A stretch of 64,000 nucleotides of DNA from an uncultured Methylopila sp. (GCA_902168115.1 CABHPB010000148.1:1-64000); one strand, 5' to 3'; shown: positions 1 through 8,780, numbered from the stretch's first letter. Translations and numbers: made by a program. Notes: a model not told the origin generated them from the letters alone.

Positions 1-127
1 CCTCATAGGGGTCCGTCGAATAGTGCTGCGGGATCGGCATGCCGTTCCAGTCGCTGTCGAGCTTCGAGCCGAGCGCCTGGTGGATGGACTGCAGCGCGTT
101 CTTGCGCGGAAAATCTTCGGGACCCAT
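1..127 (-). CDS. N-terminal fragment of a putative GcvT-like aminomethyltransferase
   Basis: Only the first 42 codons lie in the window; the gene runs off the left edge. It starts at an ATG at 127 with a purine-rich stretch (GAACGG) just upstream. The peptide contains the run IHQALGSKLDSDWNGMPIPQ followed by HYSTDPYE. This resembles the start of folate-binding aminomethyltransferases of the GcvT/DmdA/sarcosine-dehydrogenase type, where a short helix with LGAK and an NGM-x-x-P-x-x-Y turn precede an E-x-x-x-V-R segment. A DadA/PuuB-type FAD oxidoreductase lies 2.8 kb away, a common partner for such enzymes in N-methyl-amine or glycine-betaine breakdown. The assignment rests on a short stretch and is tentative. 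Confidence 0.45.
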   Translation of the reverse strand, partial: MGPEDFPRKNALQSIHQALGSKLDSDWNGMPIPQHYSTDPYE

Positions 128-652
128 GAGCGTTTTCCGTTCTTTTTTCAGCGTGTTGCGTTCAGACGGAGAATGGATTTCCGAGGGTGCGTCCTTCGAG
201 ACGCCCGCTGCGCTGGCTCCTCGGGGCGGGACCGTGGAGGGTGGCGCCGCGCCAGTTGTGCTCGACGTCGCGCGTACTTCCGGCCGCGATCGCCTTGCCG
301 AGACAGGTCTCGACGCGGAGGCCGGAGTAAACCGGCCGGCTTTTGATGACGGATCTCAACATCTTCAGTCACGATCCGCGGTCGGTTGCGCAACAGTGCG
401 ATGGCAAAAGTCATTCCTGTTCCGGACGAAGCATCGCCCGGAGTAGTCAGTACAGCTTTCGTTGAACTGCGGCGGTCGGGCCGGGTTCTGGATACTCAGC
501 CGATGATCCGCATGGGGCCCGCCGGCGCAATAGTGCCTACTGTCACCATCGACGGCTCAAGCAGACCGGCGGACAATGACCATGGCGGCCGCGTCGGCGA
601 CGGAGTTTTCCTCGCCCGGCGGCCCGGCATTGGGCGGGAGCTGGACTTCGTC
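128..652. other. Intergenic region with one degenerate palindromic repeat
   Basis: No convincing gene is visible. An open frame extends upstream of the LuxR gene at 653, but it has no counterpart in the downstream paralog and reads as low-complexity G/C sequence. Around 187-230 there is a degenerate copy of the palindromic repeat seen intact near 49590-49714; both share the core GCGTCCTTCGAGACGC and a GCTCCTC arm. The region should hold the divergent promoters of the fragment at 1-127 and the LuxR pair, but no consensus box stands out. Confidence 0.4.
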
Positions 653-1690
653 ATGACCGGCACGAGCGCGCGCACGAACCTGCCCCGCATCGACGACGCG
701 AACTGGTATCGCGTCGCCGGCGAGGTCGTGAAGTCGATGGGATCGAAGCACTTCCATCGCGAGCTCATCAAGCTTCTGGAAGCGAGCATCGAGAGCGAGG
801 CGGTCTGGATCATCCGCTATTCGGGCCGGCTGCCGCCGGACGTCGTCTACACCCACAACGTCCCCGACGCCGTCCGGACGATCTACGACGCGCGCTGCTC
901 GTCCATCGACCCGTTCTCCAAGCGCTGGAACGAGCGGCGCCGAGGCGGGGTCTATGTGCTGTCGCAGCTTCGCGACGAGAGCGCCGACTACCTGCTCTAC
1001 GCCAAGCGGTTCCTGACCGCCGCCCGGATGGACGACGAGCTCGGCGTCTTCCTGCCGGAAACCGCTCACAACTGCTTCGCCTTCTTCCTCGAGCGGCGCA
1101 GCGGACATTTCAGCAGGATGGAAATCGAGCGCGCCAGGCTGCTGTATCCCGCGCTCGCCAGCTTCCACCGCGCGCATCTCGGCTGGATCTTCAGCGAGCT
1201 GGCGTATGGCGACACGCCGGAAGCGTTCGGACTGCCGGACAGGCCGACCCTGATCCGTGACCGGACCGGCCAGACCGTCTATGCGAGCGCCTCGTGGCAG
1301 GGCCTCGAGAGGATGACGCCGCCGCTGCTCGAGAAGGTGGACCTCGCGTCGCGAACCGGCCTGTCGGAGGTCGAGATCGGGGCGTTGGTGCTGCGGCTCG
1401 AGGAGCTGGGCGATGATTTCCCGCTGGCGCCCGGCGGCCGGATGTTCGTGGTCGAGCCCCGGCCGAGTTCACACGTCCAGCCTTCGATCGCCGGCGAACT
1501 GGACGGCTTCTCCCGGCGCGAACGCGAGGTGCTGGAGTTCACGCTCAGGGGCGCCTCGACGCTCAAGATCGCCGAGACGCTCGGCCTGAGCGCCGGCACG
1601 GTGAAGAACGCCAAGCTCCGGCCCTATCGGAAGGCGGGCGTCTCCACGGAGCGGGAGCTGGTCCAGAAATATCTGGCGCTGGTGGGCTGA
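653..1690 (+). CDS. LuxR-type helix-turn-helix regulator, copy 1
   Basis: A 345-residue transcription regulator. The C-terminal 65 residues form a LuxR/FixJ-type DNA-binding domain (FSRREREVLEFTLRG, then IAETLGLSAGTVKN and YRKAGV). The N-terminal part, with FHRELIKLLEA, WIIRYSG and SIDPFSKRW, matches the downstream gene closely but is not a clear autoinducer-binding, response-regulator or PAS domain, so the signal is unknown. The ATG at 653 is chosen because homology to the paralog begins there and GGGCGGGAG precedes it; an upstream in-frame extension to 386 is possible. Its stop is 1 nt from the next ATG, so the pair is probably translationally coupled. It may regulate the FAD oxidoreductase downstream. 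Confidence 0.72.
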   Translation: MTGTSARTNLPRIDDANWYRVAGEVVKSMGSKHFHRELIKLLEASIESEAVWIIRYSGRLPPDVVYTHNVPDAVRTIYDARCSSIDPFSKRWNERRRGGVYVLSQLRDESADYLLYAKRFLTAARMDDELGVFLPETAHNCFAFFLERRSGHFSRMEIERARLLYPALASFHRAHLGWIFSELAYGDTPEAFGLPDRPTLIRDRTGQTVYASASWQGLERMTPPLLEKVDLASRTGLSEVEIGALVLRLEELGDDFPLAPGGRMFVVEPRPSSHVQPSIAGELDGFSRREREVLEFTLRGASTLKIAETLGLSAGTVKNAKLRPYRKAGVSTERELVQKYLALVG

Positions 1691-1691
1691 G

Positions 1692-2744
1692 ATGCTGGCG
1701 GCGACGGAGCGCAAAAGCCGATCTGCCGGCGGCGAACGCTGGTTGGCGACGGTGGCCGGGCTCACCGCGTCGCTCGGTTCCGACGCCTTTCATCGGGAGC
1801 TGGTCGCGGCGTTCGGGTCCTTGATCCGGCACGACTCCAGCTGGATCATCCAGTATTCCCGAGGCGCGCCGCCGAACGTCATCTTCACCGGCGACGTGCC
1901 GGCCGCGGTGCTCGCGCACTACAACGCCAATTGCCGGTCGATCGACCCGTTCTCGCGCTATTGGGCGCTTCGCGAGGAGCCGGGGGTCAAGACCCTTCGA
2001 CAGTTCGACGACCTGCGCGAGGGCGTCGACCCGAGGGTCTACAACGCGGTGTTCAAGCCCGTCGCCAAAGTCAGCGACGAACTCGGCGTGTTCTTCTCCA
2101 CCGTCGGGCACGCGTCCATCGGCGTCTTCCTCGAGCGCGAGACCGGCTGCTTCAGTCCCGGCGAGATCGCCCTCGCGAAAAGCGTCTTTCCGCTGCTGGA
2201 CGGCTTCTACGCCGCCCACATCGGACGCCTGTTCGCGCAGGTCCGTCGCTCGGGCCGGATGTGCGAGGACGGGCTGGCGGACCGGCCGATGCTCATCCAG
2301 GACCGCAGGGGCCTGGAGATCCTGTCGACGCCGTCCTGGCGGGCGGCCGCCGCGAGCGACCGATCGATCATGCGGGCCGTGACCGACGGCGGGGCGGCCG
2401 GCGCCACGCCGGTCGGGTCGCATGTGCTGAGACGCGAGGCCCTTTCGGAGTACTTCCCGCTCGCCCCGGGCGGCGCGATCTTCCTCCTGCTCGACAAGCC
2501 GCCCGAGACGAGCGTCCGCGGCCGCACGGGCCACGCCGCCGCCCTGCAGCGGTCGCTGACCGCTCAAGAGGCGGTCGTCTTCGAGTTGATCATGCTGGGC
2601 TCGTCCACCGGCGGCATCGCCCAGCGGCTCGCGATCAGCAAGCGCTCGGTCAACAATTACCGGACGAAGATCTATCGAAAGGCCGGCGTCCATTCGGAAC
2701 GGGCGCTGGTCCAGAAGTTCGCCGCCGCGGCGTCGCACGCATGA
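1692..2744 (+). CDS. LuxR-type helix-turn-helix regulator, copy 2
   Basis: A 350-residue paralog of the preceding gene and evidently a tandem duplicate. Shared blocks include FHREL, WIIQYS, SIDPFSRYW, DELGVFF, FLERE and FPLAPGG, plus the C-terminal LuxR-type helix-turn-helix (LTAQEAVVFELIMLG, IAQRLAISKRSVNNY, IYRKAGVHSERALVQKF). Conservation of the sensory half in both copies suggests related but separate ligands or a heteromeric regulator. It starts at an ATG one base after the upstream stop. The next gene, a FAD oxidoreductase, begins about 137 bases further on. No phosphoacceptor domain or membrane segment is seen, so it should act in the cytoplasm. Confidence 0.75.
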   Translation: MLAATERKSRSAGGERWLATVAGLTASLGSDAFHRELVAAFGSLIRHDSSWIIQYSRGAPPNVIFTGDVPAAVLAHYNANCRSIDPFSRYWALREEPGVKTLRQFDDLREGVDPRVYNAVFKPVAKVSDELGVFFSTVGHASIGVFLERETGCFSPGEIALAKSVFPLLDGFYAAHIGRLFAQVRRSGRMCEDGLADRPMLIQDRRGLEILSTPSWRAAAASDRSIMRAVTDGGAAGATPVGSHVLRREALSEYFPLAPGGAIFLLLDKPPETSVRGRTGHAAALQRSLTAQEAVVFELIMLGSSTGGIAQRLAISKRSVNNYRTKIYRKAGVHSERALVQKFAAAASHA

Positions 2745-2880
2745 CCGCGGCCTCGGCCATGAAACGAACCGTTCGCGCGAACGGCCAGCGAGGAACGACC
2801 GTGCGCTGGCTTTGCCCCTCACATGCGATCACCGGCGAGGCGGTCGCCCTGCCGGCGCCGAACCCCCGCATGGCGCGGCG

Positions 2881-4215
2881 ATGACGACGGGCGTCACTCT
2901 CGGGCGCCTCGCGCGCGGCCGGATCGGAAGCGACATCGAGACCGCGCCCTTCTGGTGGGAGGCCGCGCCGCCTCCCGAAGGCGGCTTCGACCCCGTTCCC
3001 CGCAAGGTCGACGTCGCGATCGTCGGAGCGGGCTTCACCGGCCTGTCGGCGGCGCTGACGCTCGCTCGTGCCGGCCGCGGCGTCCTGGTCGTCGACGCCG
3101 GCCGGCCGGGCTTCGGGGCGAGCACCCGCAACGGCGGACAGGTCGGCAGCGGCAATCAGAAGTTTCGCGTCCGGACGCTCATCGACATGAAGGGCGAGCG
3201 GAAGGCCGTCGAGCTGCTTCGCGAAGGCGTCGAGATGCTCGACGGCATCGAGCGTCTGGTGCGGACGGAGGGCATCGACTGCGCGTTCGAACGATGCGGT
3301 CGGTTTCGCGGCGCGATGCGCCCCGAGCATTACGAGAGCATGGCGCGCGACATGGCCGACCTTCGCCGTTACGCCGGGGTCGACGCCGAAATGGTCCCGA
3401 GACGCGAGCAGGGCCGAGAGATCGGAAGCGACCGCTTTCATGGCGGCTCGCTTCTTCCCGACGACGCGTCGATCGACCCGGGCCGCTACCATGCGGGGCT
3501 CCTGGCGCGGGTCAGAGAGGCCGGCGCCGCCGTCGCCGGCTGCGCGCCGGTCCGGGACATCGTGTCGGACCGGGACGGCCACACGCTCCGTTTCGACGGC
3601 TTCGACCTGCGCGCCCGCGACGTCGTGGTCGCGACCAACGGCTACACCAGGGACGTCGGCGGCTACTTCTCCAAGCGGATCACGCCAATCGTGTCGTCGC
3701 AGATCGCGACGGGCCCTGTCCCGCAGGCGGCGCTCGCCGCCGCGACGCCGAGGCGGCGCGTCTACGGAAATTCCAACCGCGTGTTTTTCTATTTCCGCAC
3801 GGCGCCCGGGCAGAACCGCATCATCTGGGGCGGACGGGCGAATCATGTCGCGAGGCGAGGCTCCGCCTCCTCGTTCCGTCACCTGGCTCGGGACCTCCTC
3901 CAGACGTTCCCCGGCCTTGGCGACGTGGAGGTCAGCCACGCCTGGAGCGGACTGATCGGCTACACCTTCGATGAGTTCCCCCATCTCGGCCGGTCGCCGG
4001 ACGGCGTGCACTACGCCATGGGCTACTGCGGCACGGGCGTCTCCCGCTCCAGCCATTTCGGCCGCAAGATCGCGTTGCAGCTGCTGGGCGATCCGGATGG
4101 GCGGAGCGCGTTCAACGATCTCGGCTTTCCGAGCCATCCCTTCCATTTCGCGGCGAGGCGCGCGGTCCCGGCGATCGAGGCCTGGTATCGCATTCGCGAC
4201 GCAGCAGCGTTCTGA
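2881..4215 (+). CDS. FAD-dependent oxidoreductase, DadA/PuuB type
   Basis: A 444-residue flavoprotein of the D-amino-acid oxidase/glycine oxidase fold. The dinucleotide-binding motif VAIVGAGFTGLSAALTLARAG lies around residues 40-60, followed by VVDAG and then GASTRNGGQVG, the arrangement of gamma-glutamylputrescine and related amine oxidases. The C-terminus has the FAD-closing segment with IGYTFDEFPHLGRSPDG, then YCGTGVSRS. It likely oxidises a secondary amine or amino-acid derivative in the cytoplasm; the substrate cannot be read from sequence. An ATG at 2881 is preferred; an upstream TTG at 2812 would add 23 residues of no recognisable character. Downstream of two LuxR regulators. Confidence 0.78.
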   Translation: MTTGVTLGRLARGRIGSDIETAPFWWEAAPPPEGGFDPVPRKVDVAIVGAGFTGLSAALTLARAGRGVLVVDAGRPGFGASTRNGGQVGSGNQKFRVRTLIDMKGERKAVELLREGVEMLDGIERLVRTEGIDCAFERCGRFRGAMRPEHYESMARDMADLRRYAGVDAEMVPRREQGREIGSDRFHGGSLLPDDASIDPGRYHAGLLARVREAGAAVAGCAPVRDIVSDRDGHTLRFDGFDLRARDVVVATNGYTRDVGGYFSKRITPIVSSQIATGPVPQAALAAATPRRRVYGNSNRVFFYFRTAPGQNRIIWGGRANHVARRGSASSFRHLARDLLQTFPGLGDVEVSHAWSGLIGYTFDEFPHLGRSPDGVHYAMGYCGTGVSRSSHFGRKIALQLLGDPDGRSAFNDLGFPSHPFHFAARRAVPAIEAWYRIRDAAAF

Positions 4216-4329
4216 GCCTCTGCGATCCGGCGCCGGGCGAGCAGCCGGGCCCCGCATTCCGGGTCGGCCGCCCTCCGCAGCGGCGGTCGGTCGCTGCCCA
4301 CAAGGTGATCAATTTGCCCAATAGTTACT

Positions 4330-4447
4330 CATGTCACGATTGAAAAATAGGCGCTGGGCTTTAATCTTGGGGGCGTGAGGCAACGTCCTCGCCCTGGTGG
4401 ACAGGATGAAAGTCCGGGACGGCCCGGCGTTCGTGCGGAGGAACGCC
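4330..4447 (+). promoter_or_regulatory. Structured leader of gdx with ribosome-site hairpin; candidate riboswitch
   Basis: Three consecutive hairpins can be drawn. The first pairs GGGC/GAGG (4371-4380) with CCTCGCCC (4387-4394). The second pairs GGAC with GTCC around the loop AGGATGAAA (about 4399-4415). The third is a perfect 7-bp stem, GGCGTTC (4426-4432) with GAACGCC (4441-4447), whose loop holds most of the GGAGG ribosome site. Guanidinium exporter genes are often controlled by guanidine riboswitches. The piece GGACAGGATGAAAGTCCGGG loosely recalls the 3' part of the guanidine-I class, but the conserved 5' core is not seen, so the class is unassigned. Confidence 0.4.
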
Positions 4448-4771
4448 GTGGCGTGGGTTTATCTGTTGTCGGCCGGACTGCTTGAAGTCGTCTGGGCGCT
4501 TGCTCTCAAGCAGTCGAGTGGTTTCACTCGACTGATTCCCTCGATCGTCACGGTCGTCGCCGCGCTGGCAAGTTTTGTGCTGCTGTCTCTCGCGATGAAA
4601 TCCATGCCTCTTGGCTCGGCCTACACGATATGGACCGGCATCGGCGCGATCGGCGCCTTCGCGGTCGGCGTCATCGTGCTCGGTGAGCAGGCAAACGTTT
4701 CACGCGTCGCCGCGGCGGCGCTGATCGTCGCCGGGCTCGTCATGATGAAGCTGTCCACGCCTGCGACATGA
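4448..4771 (+). CDS. gdx: Guanidinium exporter Gdx (SugE, SMR family)
   Basis: A 107-residue inner-membrane protein with four hydrophobic helices, the size of small multidrug resistance proteins. The essential helix-1 glutamate is E13 (AGLLEVVWA). The segments LKQSSGFTR, MPLGSAYTIWTGIGAIG and VIVLGEQ are the SugE/Gdx signature rather than EmrE, pointing to proton-coupled guanidinium export as an antiparallel dimer. The start is a GTG at 4448 because it gives the family's usual MAWxYL beginning and sits 6 nt after GGAGG; an ATG at 4397 would add 17 non-homologous residues. It is preceded by a folded leader. Confidence 0.9.
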   Translation: MAWVYLLSAGLLEVVWALALKQSSGFTRLIPSIVTVVAALASFVLLSLAMKSMPLGSAYTIWTGIGAIGAFAVGVIVLGEQANVSRVAAAALIVAGLVMMKLSTPAT

Positions 4772-4889
4772 CGGGCGCGCGCTTGCGGGGCGCGGTCGGC
4801 TAAGCCGTGCGCAGAAGCTCCCGACATGGCCGGCGCGGCCTGTCCCCTTCCACGGCGCGTCTTGCGCGATTGCGATGATCGGAACGTCG

Positions 4890-5249
4890 ATGGGCCCGAC
4901 GAAATGGCGGCGGACTGAACTTTCGGGTGAGGGCCCCAAGAGCCGGTGGTTCACCGAGCCCCGGCCGGGCGGCTGGACCGAGCCGGTGATCATGGAATGG
5001 GAGCTGACGGGCGAATCCTGGACCGACGAGCACGTCCATGACGAATACGCCTACGTCCTCGAGGGCGAGCTCCACGTCGAGTGCGACGGGGTCGTCGTCG
5101 AGGCGGGCGTGGGCGACCTCATCCGCGTTCCGGCGGGCTCCACCGGTCGATACTGGGCGCCCGCCTACGCCCGCATGCTGGGCGTCTATGCGCCCAATCC
5201 CGAGGGCCTGCCCATGCGGAACGCGCGCTTCGAGAAGCTGGACACGTGA
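4890..5249 (+). CDS. Single-domain cupin protein
   Basis: About 119 residues. The first cupin motif is recognisable as HVHDEYAYVLEGELHV, giving two metal-ligand histidines and a glutamate, followed by the second-half pattern GDLIRVPAGSTGRYWAP. Such small cupins bind a metal ion in a beta-barrel and serve as dioxygenases, isomerases or sensors; the substrate is unknown. The ATG at 4890 has GGAA five bases upstream; the ATG at 4875 in the same frame lacks a ribosome site. It follows gdx by 118 bases on the same strand and could be co-transcribed, but no functional link to guanidine is known. Confidence 0.7.
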   Translation: MGPTKWRRTELSGEGPKSRWFTEPRPGGWTEPVIMEWELTGESWTDEHVHDEYAYVLEGELHVECDGVVVEAGVGDLIRVPAGSTGRYWAPAYARMLGVYAPNPEGLPMRNARFEKLDT

Positions 5250-5941
5250 CGCGACCGGCCCGGCTGCGTCTGCGGACGAACAGGGGCGCGCGATCCGCCT
5301 TCGCGGAGGCGGGCCGCCCTCTGCGCTGAGGGCGGCGAACGGCGTTTACGATCGCGAAGGGTTTGGTCGGGCCTCGCCGTTCCCGATCCGGTCGCACGGA
5401 ACGAATCCGGACCGTCTCGGTCTGTTCCCGTGCGCGACTGGCGCCGCCGGGGCCTCGAACAAGCTTCGACAGGCCGGCGCCGCGCACACCGCTTCCGCTG
5501 CAGCGAGGCGATGATCGAAGCTCATGCTCCGCCGGATCCGGTTGGCCCCCGCTGGCCCGAAGCGATCCGTTCATCGAAGCAGCGACCGACTCAAAAGCGC
5601 GGGGCGGCGGCGGACTTCTCGCGGGTTCAGGCGGCGCCGATCTGAAAGACGTCGTCAGGGTCGCCGGCGCAGCCGGCCGGCGCTGGATCGGCCCCTGATG
5701 CGCCGGGAGAAAGCGCGCGAGCCGTCCGGCGGCGCTCGCCGATGTGCGGTCCAGACGCGAATGTAAGCGGGTCATGTGGGCGACGCCGCCACGCTTGCGT
5801 CGAGACGAGCGGCGCGTTCTGCGTGTCAGCCGGCCCGAAGCGGCGCCCGGAGACGCCGTCACGCGGGAGAGCGGCGGGCAGGCCTCGGCGTTGCGCGAAA
5901 GACCGCGCCGCTCGGAGCGCCTGAGTCCAGTGGGAGTGTTT
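5250..5941. other. Intergenic region without a recognisable gene
   Basis: Several frames are open through this G/C-rich stretch on both strands, but none has a ribosome site, a recognisable motif or plausible composition, and some run into the tRNA gene. One long imperfect hairpin is present at 5391-5438: GTCGCACGGAAC pairs with GTTCCCGTGCGCGAC, with an inner GACCG/CGGTC stem closed by TCT. It could be a terminator-like structure for the cupin gene or a small RNA. Nothing else stands out. Confidence 0.4.
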
Positions 5942-6017
<76 letters not shown>

Positions 6018-6179
6018 ACCGGGGTGCGGTCCAAAGATGCCACGGCGTTGGGGCCGTGACGGACCGGACAGTTTCGCTCTTTTGAAGCGGCCGGCGCGCC
6101 GGGCGCCGGATCAGTTCGCCGCGCCGGTGGCCGGCGCGGCGCATCTCCAATCATAGTTCGCGGGCGCGTTCAAGCCCGA

Positions 6180-6638
6180 TCAGGCCTCGTCGTCTTTTTC
6201 CCGGTCGCCGATGATGTCGGTCATGTCGTCGCCGTCCTCGTCTTCGGTCTCGAGGAAGTTCTCGTCGTCCGAATCGTCGTCGTCGTCGTCCACCTCGACG
6301 TCGACGTCATCGTCGTCATCGGCGTCGACATCGGGCTTGGCCGACTTCTTGGTCGCGCCCGTCGTCTCCTCGTCGGCGTCCTCGAGGGAGATCGCCTCGG
6401 CGTCCTCCTCCTCGTCCTCGGCCTCGGCCTCGACGGCCTCCTCGTCCTCAGCGGCCGCAGCCTTCTTGCGGGCGAGATCAGCGCGGGCGGCGCGGGCGAC
6501 CGCGGCGCTCGAGACGATGGCGACCGCGACGAAGACCGCGCCGCACTTCGGGCAGGTCGCGGGGTCGCGCATCAGGTCGTAATATTTCGCGCCGCAGGAC
6601 TGGCAGGTCCGCTTGGCGCCGAGTTCGGGCTTGGCCAA
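6180..6638 (-). CDS. FYDLN-acid family zinc-ribbon protein with acidic tail (TIGR02300-like)
   Basis: A 152-residue protein typical of alphaproteobacteria. The N-terminus has a zinc ribbon made of two CxxC pairs ([11 protein letters not shown] and CPKCGAVF), including the FYDLN-like element KYYDLMRD. Roughly the last hundred residues are dominated by Asp and Glu, with long runs that appear at DNA level as GTC/CTC trinucleotide repeats. The function is not established; the architecture suggests a nucleic-acid or protein-binding role. The gene diverges from aroA, an arrangement common in this order. The ATG at 6638 gives the usual start [10 protein letters not shown]. Confidence 0.88.
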   Translation of the reverse strand: MAKPELGAKRTCQSCGAKYYDLMRDPATCPKCGAVFVAVAIVSSAAVARAARADLARKKAAAAEDEEAVEAEAEDEEEDAEAISLEDADEETTGATKKSAKPDVDADDDDDVDVEVDDDDDDSDDENFLETEDEDGDDMTDIIGDREKDDEA

Positions 6639-6780
6639 AATTCAGGTCCGGTCTGTCGAAGCGAGGCGGTGGATTGACGTGGGCGGACGTGGCTGTCAAG
6701 AGCCAACCCGCTTTCCGAGCCGGCCGGAGGAGCGCTCCGGCGCTGGCGCCCCAAAAAAAGCGATCGATCCGGCCCGCCCA

Positions 6781-8145
6781 GTGTCCTCACATCTGCCGCC
6801 TTCCCCCGCCCGTTCCCGCCGCTCCGGCGCCCTCACCGGACGGGTGCGCGCGCCCGGCGACAAGTCGATTTCGCACCGCGCGCTGATTCTCGGCCTGCTC
6901 TCGGTCGGGGAGACCCGGATCGAGGGTCTGCTCGAGGGTGAGGACGTGCTCGCCACCGGCCGTGCCTGCGCCGCGCTCGGCGCGAGCGTGGAGCGCCTCG
7001 CCGCCGGCCGCTGGCGCGTCTCCGGCGTCGGCGTCGGCGCGCTCAGGACCCCGTCAGGGACGCTCGACTTCGGCAACGCCGGCACCGGCTCGCGGCTGAT
7101 GATGGGCGTCGTCGGCGGCCATCCGATCGAGGCGACCTTCGACGGCGACGCCTCGCTGCGCTCGCGCCCGATGCGCCGCATCCTCGATCCGCTCGAGAAG
7201 ATGGGCGCGCTGGTGGTCTCCGCGGCCGAGGGCGGGCGCGTGCCGCTCACCCTGCGCGGGCCGAACCGCACCATCCCGATCACCTACGAGACGCCGGCCC
7301 CGTCCGCGCAGATCAAGTCGGCCGTGCTGCTCGCCGGCCTCAACGCGCCGGGCGTGACGACGGTCATCGAGCGCGAGGCGACGCGCGACCACACCGAGCG
7401 CATGCTGAAGGCGTTCGGCGCCGATGTGAGCGTCGAGCCGCATGGCGAGCACGGCCGGGCGATCCGCCTCGTCGGCGAGCCGGAGCTGCGCGCGACCGAG
7501 ATCTCCGTGCCGGCCGATCCGTCCTCCGCCGCCTTCGCGCTGGTCGCGGCGCTGGTGACGCCGGGGTCGGAGATCGTGATCGAGGGCGTGATGACCAATC
7601 CGCTGCGCACGGGCCTGCTCACCACGCTGATCGAGATGGGCGCGGACGTGGCGCTCACCGACGTCCACGACGTGGGCGGCGAGGAGGTCGCCGACGTCGT
7701 AGTGCGGGCGAGCGCGCTCACGGGCGTCGACGTGCCGCCGGAGCGCGCGCCGACAATGATCGACGAGTACCCGATCCTCGCGGTGGCCGCGGCCTACGCG
7801 GAGGGCGAGACGCGCATGCGCGGCCTGCACGAGCTGCGTGTGAAGGAGAGCGACCGGCTGGCCGCCGTCCATGCGGGGCTGATCGCCTGCGGCGTCGAGG
7901 CGCGGATCGAGGGCGACGACCTGATCGTCACCGGCCGCGGCGGCGTTCCCGGCGGCGGGGAGGCGGTCGCGACCTGGCTCGACCACCGCATCGCCATGAG
8001 CTTCCTCGTCATGGGCCTCGCCTCCGAAAAGCCCGTCGCCATCGACGACGCGGCCATGATCGCGACGAGCTTCCCCGATTTCGTGCCGCTGATGCGCGGC
8101 CTCGGCGCCGCGATCGACGTCGAGAGCGTGGAGGCGGCGCAATGA
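6781..8145 (+). CDS. aroA: 3-phosphoshikimate 1-carboxyvinyltransferase (EPSP synthase, class II)
   Basis: A 454-residue cytoplasmic shikimate-pathway enzyme that joins phosphoenolpyruvate to shikimate 3-phosphate. Visible signatures are [11 protein letters not shown] (K28), [41 protein letters not shown] and [13 protein letters not shown]. The overall pattern matches the class II enzymes related to the Agrobacterium CP4 protein. At the position of CP4 Ala100 this protein has Gly (G101). The GTG at 6781 is selected because it gives the usual short N-terminus; the frame stays open upstream into the divergent FYDLN gene. The stop overlaps cmk by 4 nt, so the two form an operon. Confidence 0.95.
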   Translation: MSSHLPPSPARSRRSGALTGRVRAPGDKSISHRALILGLLSVGETRIEGLLEGEDVLATGRACAALGASVERLAAGRWRVSGVGVGALRTPSGTLDFGNAGTGSRLMMGVVGGHPIEATFDGDASLRSRPMRRILDPLEKMGALVVSAAEGGRVPLTLRGPNRTIPITYETPAPSAQIKSAVLLAGLNAPGVTTVIEREATRDHTERMLKAFGADVSVEPHGEHGRAIRLVGEPELRATEISVPADPSSAAFALVAALVTPGSEIVIEGVMTNPLRTGLLTTLIEMGADVALTDVHDVGGEEVADVVVRASALTGVDVPPERAPTMIDEYPILAVAAAYAEGETRMRGLHELRVKESDRLAAVHAGLIACGVEARIEGDDLIVTGRGGVPGGGEAVATWLDHRIAMSFLVMGLASEKPVAIDDAAMIATSFPDFVPLMRGLGAAIDVESVEAAQ

Positions 8146-8780
8146 TCGTCGCGATCGACGGGCCGGCGGCGTCCGGCAAAGGCACGCTCGCGCGTCGGCT
8201 CGCGGCGCATTACGGCCTCGCCCATCTCGATTCCGGGCTGCTCTATCGCGCGGTCGCCCACCACGTCTCGGCGCGCGGAGGCGACCTCCACGATCCTTCC
8301 GTTGCGACCGAGGCGGCGCGGGCGCTCGACGCCGCGACGCTCGGCGATCCGGCGCTGCGGGGCCGGCACGCCGGGGAGGGGGCGTCGATCGTCTCCGCCT
8401 ATTCGGGCGTGCGCGCGGCGCTGCTCGATTTCCAGCGCCAGTTCGCCGCGACCCCGCCCGGCGCCGTGATTGACGGGCGCGACATCGGCACGGTGATCTG
8501 CCCGCAGGCCGAGGTGAAGATCTTCGTCACCGCCTCGGCGGAGGAGCGCGCCCGCCGCCGGGCGCTCGAGCTCACCACGCGCGGCGAGCCGGTCGACCAG
8601 GCCGCGATCCTCGACGACATCCGCCGCCGCGACGAGCGCGACATGAACCGGTCGGTCGCCCCGCTGAAGGCCGCCGAGGACGCGGTGACGCTCGACACGA
8701 CGAACCTCGACGCCGAGGCCGCCTTCCGCGCCGCCCTCGCCATCGTCGAGGCCCGCGCCGGAGAGCGCCGCCGGGCCTGA
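8142..8780 (+). CDS. cmk: Cytidylate kinase
   Basis: A 212-residue enzyme that phosphorylates CMP and dCMP with ATP. The P-loop GPAASGKGT is at residues 7-15, followed by [11 protein letters not shown], the CMP-binding DGRDIGTVI and the lid segment [10 protein letters not shown]. Length fits the bacterial family (about 210-230). The ATG overlaps the aroA stop as ATGA, so translation is coupled. aroA-cmk upstream of rpsA is a common proteobacterial arrangement; here a glutathione transferase and a parD gene lie between. Confidence 0.95.
   Translation: MIVAIDGPAASGKGTLARRLAAHYGLAHLDSGLLYRAVAHHVSARGGDLHDPSVATEAARALDAATLGDPALRGRHAGEGASIVSAYSGVRAALLDFQRQFAATPPGAVIDGRDIGTVICPQAEVKIFVTASAEERARRRALELTTRGEPVDQAAILDDIRRRDERDMNRSVAPLKAAEDAVTLDTTNLDAEAAFRAALAIVEARAGERRRA

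Noticed and set aside
386-652. An 89-codon N-terminal extension of the first LuxR-type gene
   Set aside because: No similarity to the paralog, no domain and a better ribosome site before the internal ATG at 653.
1563-4257. Long minus-strand frames opposite the LuxR pair and the FAD oxidoreductase
   Set aside because: The plus-strand products have clear domains; the minus frames do not.
6211-6582. A serine-rich plus-strand frame opposite the FYDLN gene
   Set aside because: The poly-Ser run is the complement of Asp/Glu codons in the acidic tail.
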